Origin: Duganella rivi
GTDB lineage: Bacteria; Pseudomonadota; Gammaproteobacteria; Burkholderiales; Burkholderiaceae_D
DNA: 64,000 nucleotides
NCBI RefSeq assembly: GCF_009857435.1
Contig: NZ_WWCK01000001.1
Location: 434,001-498,000, forward strand
Reading direction: 5' to 3'
In this document: in pieces, positions 28,887 to 35,381 of the stretch
How positions within the stretch are numbered: the stretch's first letter is position 1
Layout: every line of letters starts with the position of its first letter
Notes under the pieces: generated by a model
The model's database searches: none
What the model saw: only the letters and a program-made list of their open reading frames with translations
What the model was told of the DNA's origin: nothing
Program-made: the position numbers and the translations under genes

Positions 28887-31727
28887 ATGATGGTTGAAAC
28901 CGTATTGTCGCGATCGGTACGCCTGATCTGCGCCAGCGGCCTGGCGCTGGGCATGCAAGCGGCCATGGCACAAAGCACGGACGCGCCTATCCAGCGCGTT
29001 GAAATTACCGGTTCGAGCATTAAGCGCATTACCGCTGAAGGCGCGCTGCCAGTACAAACCCTGTCCAAGCTGCAGATCGAACAGTCCGGCGCCAGCAACG
29101 TGGCCGACCTGATCGCCACTCTGCCGTCGATGCAAGGCTTCACCACCTCGTCGATGTCGGTCAACGGCGGCGGTGGCGGCCTGCAAACCGCCTCCATCCA
29201 CGCGATTGGCGAAGGCTACACCCTGGTGCTGCTGAACGGCCGCCGCCTGGCGCCTTCGACCTCCGGCTCCACCGTCAACCTGGCCAGCATTCCGCTGGCC
29301 GCCGTCGAGCGCGTCGAGATTTTGACCGACGGCGCCAACACCCTGTACGGCTCGGACGCGATTGCCGGCGTGGTCAACTTCATCCTGAAGAAAAACCAGC
29401 AAGACGCCGTCATTGAAGCTTCCTACAGCCAGCCGCGCAGCAGCGGCGGCACCACCTCGACCGCCTCGATTTCCAAGGGCTGGGGCGACCTCGACAAGGA
29501 TGGCTACAACTTGCTGCTGTCGGTCGCGCACGACGAGAGCAAGGCCTCGTGGGCCAAGGACAGCGAGTTCTCGCAGTCGGGCGTGATTCCGTTCTACAAC
29601 AACGGCAAGGCCTACAGCCTGTACCAGCTGAGCTCGAACTCGATCCCGGGCACCGCCACCGTCAAGTACACCAAGGCCGACGGCACCGCCAGCAGCGCCG
29701 CCTTCAGCCCCAACCTGTTCGCCACCGGCACCTGCAACGGCGCCAACCTGTTCAAGGTCGGCGACCGCTGCCTGTACGACTATGCCGCCACCGTGCAAAA
29801 CACCCCGGCCCTGAAGCGCGACAGCGGCTTCGGCTCGCTCAACATCAAGATCAACGACAACCTGAACTTCTTTGCCGAAGGCCTGGTCTCGTCGTTCTCC
29901 AACACCGCCCAGTACGCGGCGCCGGCGCAGCCGCTGGGCCTGTCGCTGAGCAGCCCGCTGTACGCCAAGTACATCACGCCTTACTTGAGCCGTCTCGGCA
30001 TCACCGATCCGAACTCGGTCACCAGCGTGACCATGAACCTGCGCCTGGTGGACGCCGGCGGCCGCGCCGACGAGTACAAGACCATCGCCAGGCATGCCGC
30101 CTTCGGCTTCGACGGCACCTGGAAAAACATCGACTGGCGCGCCGCCTATACCCACTCGGAAAACAAGCAGACCGACACCGCCGCCGGCGGCTACATGAGC
30201 TTGAACGCGTTTGACGCGCTGGTGGCAGCCGGCAAGTTCGATCCGTTCGCGCCGCCGGGCACCTCGCAGGCAGCGCTGGCTTCGGCCGTGCTGCACAACC
30301 AGTTCAGCGTCACCAAGTCGAAGATCGACATGGTGCAAGCGAGCGGCTCGGCTGAAGTGTTCAAGCTGCCGGCCGGCCCTGCGCAGTTGGCGCTGGGCGC
30401 CGACTTCACGCGCCAGGCCTACAGCGAAGCGCCGGACGCCTACTCGCAAGGCCAGAACAAGCAGCAGCCGGACTTCACCGACGCCATCGTTGGCGGCGGC
30501 GCCGGCGCGTTGCCGATCGACGCCACCCGCAAGAACTGGGGCGCCTACGGCGAGCTGCTGCTGCCGGTGCTGAAGAACATGGACTTGACCGTGTCCGGCC
30601 GCTACGACGACTTCACCGCCGTCACCAATAACAAGAACTTCGACACCGACGGCAACCTGATCGCCCCGGGCAAGCAAGGCGAAGCGGCCAGCAAGGCCAC
30701 GTACAAAGTCGCGCTGCGCTGGAACCCGGTGGAATCGGTCTTGATCCGCGGCTCCTACGGTACCGGCTTCAAGGCGCCGAGCATGAGCAGCATCGTCAAG
30801 CCGCTGGTCAACGGCGGCTCGTCGCAGTTCCACGCCTGCCCGATCACCAGCGCCAGCGATCCGCGCTACAAGCTGTGCAACCCGGGCTCGTCGGAATACG
30901 GCCTGCTGTCGGGCGGCAACGCGGCCACCGGCGAAGGCGCGCTCAAGCCGGAAGAGTCGAAACAAGCCACCCTGGGCATCCGCGTCGAGCCGGTGGCCAG
31001 CCTGTCGATCGGCTTCGACTTCTGGGACGTGAAACTGCGCAACCAGATCCAGACCCTGTCGGAAGACCTGGTGTTCAACAACCCAGCCGTGTACGACAGC
31101 CTGCTGCGCACCTACTACGACCCGATCCAGAAGCAAAACGTGCTGGTCGCCGCGCTGACGCCGTTCAATCTGGCCACCTCGCACTACCAAGGTATCGACT
31201 GGGATCACACCTACAAGCTCAATACCGCACTGGGCAAGGCCAGCCTGCAATGGACTGGTACGTATATGACCAAGGCCGAGCAGGAAACCCCGGGCACCGG
31301 CCTGGAGAAGAACATCGGCCGCTTCAACTCCTACGCCGAAGTCACCTTCCGCTGGATCTCGAAGCTGACCGCGACCCTGAACACCGGCAAGCTGACCCAC
31401 GCGCTGACCGCCAACTACCATTCGGGCTACACCGACCAGGTGTACAACGAGGATGACTCGGTGGTGCGCGAGGTCTTGGCCGATGGCAGCCTGGGCGACT
31501 ACGTGCCGATCAGCCGCAAGGTCAGCTCGTACACCACCTTCGACTGGCAGACCAAGGCCAAGCTGGGCAAGCAGTTCACGCTGATGGCCGGCATCAAGAA
31601 CCTGGCTGACATCGCCCCGCCATTCACCATCCGCAACGCGGGCGGCGGCAACCAGTCAGGCTACGACGGCCGCTACACCGACCCGCTGGGCCGCACGTTC
31701 TACCTGACCGGCTCGTACAAGTTCTAA
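28887..31727 (+). CDS. TonB-dependent receptor (TBDR3), tandem paralogue of TBDR4
   Basis: A 946-aa receptor: signal peptide MMVETVLSRSVRLICASGLA to AMAQ, TonB-proximal IQRVEITGSSIKRI, plug with YTLVLLNGRRLAPS and DGANTLYGSDAIAGVVNFIL, and a barrel ending RTFYLTGSYKF. The first 184 residues differ from TBDR4 at six positions only; divergence is concentrated in barrel segments. The two-Cys loop starts FHACPITSASDPRYKLC. The start ATG at 28887 has GGGAGC upstream; the longer open frame is not needed. Ligand unknown. Confidence 0.93.
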   Translation: MMVETVLSRSVRLICASGLALGMQAAMAQSTDAPIQRVEITGSSIKRITAEGALPVQTLSKLQIEQSGASNVADLIATLPSMQGFTTSSMSVNGGGGGLQTASIHAIGEGYTLVLLNGRRLAPSTSGSTVNLASIPLAAVERVEILTDGANTLYGSDAIAGVVNFILKKNQQDAVIEASYSQPRSSGGTTSTASISKGWGDLDKDGYNLLLSVAHDESKASWAKDSEFSQSGVIPFYNNGKAYSLYQLSSNSIPGTATVKYTKADGTASSAAFSPNLFATGTCNGANLFKVGDRCLYDYAATVQNTPALKRDSGFGSLNIKINDNLNFFAEGLVSSFSNTAQYAAPAQPLGLSLSSPLYAKYITPYLSRLGITDPNSVTSVTMNLRLVDAGGRADEYKTIARHAAFGFDGTWKNIDWRAAYTHSENKQTDTAAGGYMSLNAFDALVAAGKFDPFAPPGTSQAALASAVLHNQFSVTKSKIDMVQASGSAEVFKLPAGPAQLALGADFTRQAYSEAPDAYSQGQNKQQPDFTDAIVGGGAGALPIDATRKNWGAYGELLLPVLKNMDLTVSGRYDDFTAVTNNKNFDTDGNLIAPGKQGEAASKATYKVALRWNPVESVLIRGSYGTGFKAPSMSSIVKPLVNGGSSQFHACPITSASDPRYKLCNPGSSEYGLLSGGNAATGEGALKPEESKQATLGIRVEPVASLSIGFDFWDVKLRNQIQTLSEDLVFNNPAVYDSLLRTYYDPIQKQNVLVAALTPFNLATSHYQGIDWDHTYKLNTALGKASLQWTGTYMTKAEQETPGTGLEKNIGRFNSYAEVTFRWISKLTATLNTGKLTHALTANYHSGYTDQVYNEDDSVVREVLADGSLGDYVPISRKVSSYTTFDWQTKAKLGKQFTLMAGIKNLADIAPPFTIRNAGGGNQSGYDGRYTDPLGRTFYLTGSYKF

Positions 31728-31746
31728 CAGCGTTTACATAAGGCCT

Positions 31747-31780
31747 CGGCCCGGACTTGCCGCAATGCATCTCCGGGCCG
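31747..31780 (+). terminator. Hairpin after TBDR3
   Basis: CGGCCCGGA and TCCGGGCCG form a 9-bp stem but are followed only by CATTGTTTGT, so termination may be weak or the hairpin may protect the mRNA 3' end. Confidence 0.5.
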
Positions 31781-31845
31781 CATTGTTTGTCGCGTAAATG
31801 TGACGTTTTGTTACTTGATGAACTCAGGTTAATGAAAATTGGCTA

Positions 31846-31860
31846 ACACCAAATTGGTGC
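31846..31860. promoter_or_regulatory. Strong NtrC-like site upstream of TBDR4
   Basis: ACACCAAATTGGTGC matches GCACC-N5-GGTGC at all defined positions but the first and contains the 13-bp perfect dyad CACCAAATTGGTG. It lies 174 bp before the TTGACA of the TBDR4 promoter, an enhancer-like distance. Confidence 0.4.
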
Positions 31861-31897
31861 GCTGCAACAGTAGTGCCACAGTACTTTTGCTTGCTTT

Positions 31898-31912
31898 TTG
31901 ATAGGAAATCAA
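31898..31912. promoter_or_regulatory. Dyad TTGAT-N5-ATCAA upstream of TBDR4
   Basis: A perfect 5-bp-arm inverted repeat, 108 bp before the promoter; the same dyad stands at a matching distance upstream of TBDR5 (35136-35150). The regulator is unknown. Confidence 0.35.
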
Positions 31913-31938
31913 TCTTTCCATCGTTTTGATGCCGCAGC

Positions 31939-31953
31939 GCACCAAATTAGAGC
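31939..31953. promoter_or_regulatory. Second NtrC-like site upstream of TBDR4
   Basis: GCACCAAATTAGAGC differs from the GCACC-N5-GGTGC pattern at two positions. The identical 15-mer stands upstream of TBDR5. GCACCAAATT also forms a spaced inverted repeat with AAATTGGCGC about 17 bp further on. Confidence 0.35.
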
Positions 31954-32019
31954 GTTTCTCCGCTAGAAATTGGCGCATTGTTGATTTCAAGTAAAGGATT
32001 CCACGTAAGGGTTTCCACA

Positions 32020-32049
32020 TTGACAGTCTTTCCAACCGAATGATTTGAT
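32020..32049 (+). promoter_or_regulatory. Promoter of TBDR4
   Basis: TTGACA (32020-32025), 18 bp ending in TGA, and TTTGAT (32044-32049). The remaining parts of the 404-bp gap (31728-32131) are the hairpin, two NtrC-like sites and the dyad listed separately; no gene is seen. Confidence 0.5.
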
Positions 32050-32131
32050 GAAAACACGCGGCAGCAGCAATGCCGACAAAAAATATACCAACACGCCCGT
32101 TATTCATCGTTTTAAATTTGGGAGCTAAATA

Positions 32132-34972
32132 ATGATGGTTGAAACCGTATTGTCGCGGTCGGTACGCCTGATCTGCGCCAGTGGCCTGGCGCTGGGCATG
32201 CAAGCTGCCATGGCACAAACTGCGGACGCGCCTATCCAGCGCGTGGAAATTACCGGTTCGAGCATTAAGCGCATTACCGCTGAAGGCGCGCTGCCAGTGC
32301 AAACCCTGTCCAAGCTGCAAATCGAGCAGTCCGGTGCCACCAGCGTCGCCGACCTGATCGCCACCCTGCCGTCGATGCAAGGCTTCACCACCTCGTCGAT
32401 GTCGGTCAACGGCGGCGGCGGCGGCCTGCAAACCGCCTCGATCCACTCGATCGGCGAAGGCTACACCCTGGTGCTGCTGAATGGCCGCCGCCTGGCGCCG
32501 TCGACCTCCGGCTCCACCGTCAACCTGGCCAGCATCCCGCTGGCCGCCGTCGAGCGCGTCGAGATCCTGACCGACGGCGCCAACACCCTGTACGGCTCGG
32601 ACGCGATTGCCGGCGTGGTCAACTTCATCCTGAAGAAAAACCAGCAAGACGCCGTGGTCGAGGCGTCCTACAGCCAGCCGCGCGGCAGCGCCGGCCAAAG
32701 CTCGAATGTGTCGATCTCCAAGGGCTGGGGCGACATGGACAAAGACGGCTACAACATCCTGCTGTCGGCGGCCCATGATGAGAATACGGCGCTCTACGCC
32801 AAGGATCGCCCGTTCTCGCAAAGCGGCGTGCAAGCGTTCACCGACCACGGCAAGCAATACTCGCTGTACCAGCTGAGCGGCAACTCGATTCCCGGCAACG
32901 CCACCGTGCGCTTCACCAACAACGGCGAGCCCGACAGCGTATCGTTCGGCCCCAACCTGCTGGCCACCGGCAAGTGCAACGGCCCCAACGTGTTCAAGGT
33001 CGGTAAGCGCTGCCTGTTCGACTACGCAGCCACCGTGCAGCTCGTCCCTGCCCTGAAGCGCGACAGCGTGTTCGGCTCGGCCAACTACAAGCTCAACGAA
33101 AGCACCAACCTCTTCATCGAAGCGCTGGGCTCGTCGTTCAGCAACACCGCGCAGTACGCGCCGCCGGCGCAGGGCCTCGGCATTCCGCTGAACAGCGCGC
33201 TGTACGCCAAGTCGATCGCGCCGTACCTGGCCGCCGCCGGCGTGCCGGCCGGCGCCACCGTCACCGGCGCCACGATGAACCTGCGCCTGACCGACGCCGG
33301 CGGCCGCGCCGACGAGTACAAGACCGAGGCGCGCCACGTCGCTTTCGGCGTCGACGGCTCGTTCAAGGGCTTTGACTACCGCGCCGCCTACACCCACTCG
33401 GAAAACAAGCAGACCGACACCGCCGCCGGCGGCTACATGAGCCTGAACGCCTTCGACGCCCTGGTCAGCTCCGGCAAGTTCGATCCGTTCGCGCCGTCGG
33501 GCACCTCGCAGGCGGTGCTGGCGCCGGCCGTGCTGCACAACCAGCTGCTCGAGACCAAGTCCAAGCTCGACGTCATCCAGGCCAGCGCCTCGACCGAGCT
33601 GTTCAAGATGCCGGCCGGCGTCGCCCAGCTTGCCGTCGGCGGCGACTACACCCGGCAGAAATACAGCGAAGCGCCGGACGCCTACTCGCAAGGCCAGAAC
33701 AAGCAGCAGCCGAACTTCACCGACGCCATCATCGGCGGCGGCGCCGGCGCGCTGCCGATCGACGCCAAGCGCACCAACTGGGGCGCGTACGGCGAGCTGC
33801 TGCTGCCGGTGCTGAAAAACATGGACTGGACCCTGTCCGGCCGCTACGACGACTTCACCGCCGTCACCAACAACAAGAACTTCAACGCCGCCGGCGACCT
33901 GATCGCTCCCGGCAAGCAGGGCGAGACGGCCAGCAAGGCGACCTATAAAGTGGCGGTGCGCTGGAACCCGGTCGAGTCGCTGCTGATCCGCGGCTCCTAC
34001 GGCACCGGCTTCAAGGCGCCGACGCTGACCAACATCGTCAAGCCGCTGGTCAACAACGGTTCCTCGCAGTTCCACGCCTGCCCGATCACCTCGCCGAGCG
34101 ACCCGCGTTATCCGCTGTGCGTCAAGGGCGCGTCCGAGTACGGCCTGCTGACCGGCGGCAACGCCGCCACCGGCGCCGGCTCGCTCAAGCCGGAAGAGTC
34201 GAAGCAGGCCACGCTGGGCTTCCGCCTCGAACCGACGGCCAGCCTGTCGCTGGGCTTCGACCTGTGGGACGTCAAGCTGAACAACCAGATCCAGACCCTG
34301 TCCGAGGACACCGTGTTCGGCAACCCGGCGGTGTACGACTCGCTGCTGCGTTCCTACTACGATCCGATCCAGAAGCAGAACGTGCTGGTGGCCGCGCTGA
34401 CCCCGTTCAACCTGGCCAGCTCGCACTTCCAGGGCATCGACTGGGATCACACGTTCAAGACCTCGACCATGTTCGGCAAGCTCAACGTGCAGTGGACCGG
34501 CACCTACATGAGCAAGGCCGAGCAGGAAACGCCGGAAAGCGGCGTCGAGAAGAACATCGGCCGCTTCAACTCGTACTCGGACGTGACCTTCCGCTGGATC
34601 TCGAAGCTGACCGCGTCGCTGAACACCGGCCGCTTCACCCATGCGCTGACGGCCAACTACCACTCGGGCTACACCGACCAGGTCTACGCCACCGCCGACG
34701 ACAGCGTGGTGCGCGAAGTGCTGGCCGACGGCACGCTCGGCGACTACGTGCCGTTCAAGCGCCAGGTATCGTCGTACACCACCTTCGACTGGCAGACCAA
34801 GGCGCAGCTGGGCAAGCAGTTCACGCTGACCGCGGGTATCAAGAACCTGGCCGACATCGCGCCACCGTTCACCATCCGCAACGCCGGTGGCGGTAACCAG
34901 TCGGGCTACGATGGCCGCTACGCCGACCCGCTGGGCCGTACTTTCTATTTGACCGGCTCTTACAAGTTCTAA
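32132..34972 (+). CDS. TonB-dependent receptor (TBDR4), tandem paralogue of TBDR3
   Basis: A 946-aa receptor of the same length as TBDR3 and nearly identical in signal peptide and plug. Differences cluster around residues 185-330 and in later exposed parts, for example ENTALYAKDRPFSQSG in place of ESKASWAKDSEFSQSG. The two-Cys loop reads FHACPITSPSDPRYPLC, and the C-terminus RTFYLTGSYKF ends in Phe as outer-membrane barrels do. GGGAGC precedes ATGATG. The pattern suggests a duplication followed by change in ligand-contacting loops. Confidence 0.93.
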   Translation: MMVETVLSRSVRLICASGLALGMQAAMAQTADAPIQRVEITGSSIKRITAEGALPVQTLSKLQIEQSGATSVADLIATLPSMQGFTTSSMSVNGGGGGLQTASIHSIGEGYTLVLLNGRRLAPSTSGSTVNLASIPLAAVERVEILTDGANTLYGSDAIAGVVNFILKKNQQDAVVEASYSQPRGSAGQSSNVSISKGWGDMDKDGYNILLSAAHDENTALYAKDRPFSQSGVQAFTDHGKQYSLYQLSGNSIPGNATVRFTNNGEPDSVSFGPNLLATGKCNGPNVFKVGKRCLFDYAATVQLVPALKRDSVFGSANYKLNESTNLFIEALGSSFSNTAQYAPPAQGLGIPLNSALYAKSIAPYLAAAGVPAGATVTGATMNLRLTDAGGRADEYKTEARHVAFGVDGSFKGFDYRAAYTHSENKQTDTAAGGYMSLNAFDALVSSGKFDPFAPSGTSQAVLAPAVLHNQLLETKSKLDVIQASASTELFKMPAGVAQLAVGGDYTRQKYSEAPDAYSQGQNKQQPNFTDAIIGGGAGALPIDAKRTNWGAYGELLLPVLKNMDWTLSGRYDDFTAVTNNKNFNAAGDLIAPGKQGETASKATYKVAVRWNPVESLLIRGSYGTGFKAPTLTNIVKPLVNNGSSQFHACPITSPSDPRYPLCVKGASEYGLLTGGNAATGAGSLKPEESKQATLGFRLEPTASLSLGFDLWDVKLNNQIQTLSEDTVFGNPAVYDSLLRSYYDPIQKQNVLVAALTPFNLASSHFQGIDWDHTFKTSTMFGKLNVQWTGTYMSKAEQETPESGVEKNIGRFNSYSDVTFRWISKLTASLNTGRFTHALTANYHSGYTDQVYATADDSVVREVLADGTLGDYVPFKRQVSSYTTFDWQTKAQLGKQFTLTAGIKNLADIAPPFTIRNAGGGNQSGYDGRYADPLGRTFYLTGSYKF

Positions 34973-34995
34973 GCATCCTGCCCTGAACTTACTCA

Positions 34996-35027
34996 CCCGG
35001 AGCGCCGCCTGGCGCCTCCGGGATTTT
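34996..35027 (+). terminator. Terminator of TBDR4
   Basis: CCCGGAG...CTCCGGG with an inner CGCC/GGCG stem is followed by ATTTTG. Confidence 0.7.
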
Positions 35028-35083
35028 GTCGCATAAATGTAACGCGGTGTTTCACCGTGAACACAGATTAATAAAGTTTCCTT

Positions 35084-35098
35084 GCACCAAAATGTGAC
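35084..35098. promoter_or_regulatory. NtrC-like half site upstream of TBDR5
   Basis: GCACCAAAATGTGAC keeps the left half of the GCACC-N5-GGTGC pattern; the right half is poor. Confidence 0.25.
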
Positions 35099-35135
35099 AA
35101 GATCACGACATTGAGACGATATTTTCGCTATTTTT

Positions 35136-35150
35136 TTGATAGCAAATCAA
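35136..35150. promoter_or_regulatory. Dyad TTGAT-N5-ATCAA upstream of TBDR5
   Basis: Perfect inverted repeat in the same block and at the same distance (109 bp) from the promoter as upstream of TBDR4. Confidence 0.35.
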
Positions 35151-35176
35151 TGTTTCATATCAGTCCAAATCCAAAT

Positions 35177-35191
35177 GCACCAAATTAGAGC
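35177..35191. promoter_or_regulatory. NtrC-like site upstream of TBDR5
   Basis: The 15-mer GCACCAAATTAGAGC is identical to the one at 31939-31953 and stands 82 bp before the promoter (81 bp in TBDR4). AATTTGGCGC at 35204-35213 makes an inverted repeat with its left half. Confidence 0.35.
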
Positions 35192-35258
35192 GTTTTTCGG
35201 CCGAATTTGGCGCGCCGAGCAACTGCCCTCTTTACATGCTTTAACCAAAGTTTGCACA

Positions 35259-35288
35259 TTGACAGCAATTGCCAGCAGGTGATTTGAT
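35259..35288 (+). promoter_or_regulatory. Promoter of TBDR5
   Basis: TTGACA (35259-35264), 18 bp ending in TGA, and TTTGAT (35283-35288), nearly identical to the TBDR4 promoter. The 409-bp gap (34973-35381) otherwise contains the terminator and operator-like sites listed; no gene is seen. Confidence 0.5.
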
Positions 35289-35381
35289 GGAGAAATGAAG
35301 GAAACACCAAGCTTCCTTCGCCGGCAGTGCCGGAACCAAGAATTTACCGGCGTGTTCATCGTTTTCAATGGGAGCTACACA

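Noticed and set aside
31967-31985. Possible sigma-54 promoter TTGGCGCATTGTTGAT before TBDR4
   Set aside because: The -24-like part is fair but the -12 GC is missing and the spacing is off by one; no better candidate was found near the NtrC-like sites.
31829-34996. 1055-codon minus-strand open frame opposite TBDR4 (similar ones lie opposite TBDR1-3 and TBDR5)
   Set aside because: Antisense shadow of the receptor gene; Arg/Gln/His/Val-rich translation with no domain, and the receptor frame has a signal peptide and family motifs.
35295-35381. Upstream ATG at 35295 as the true TBDR5 start
   Set aside because: It would put 29 residues before a complete signal peptide and lacks the GGGAGC site shared by TBDR3-5 at the downstream ATG.
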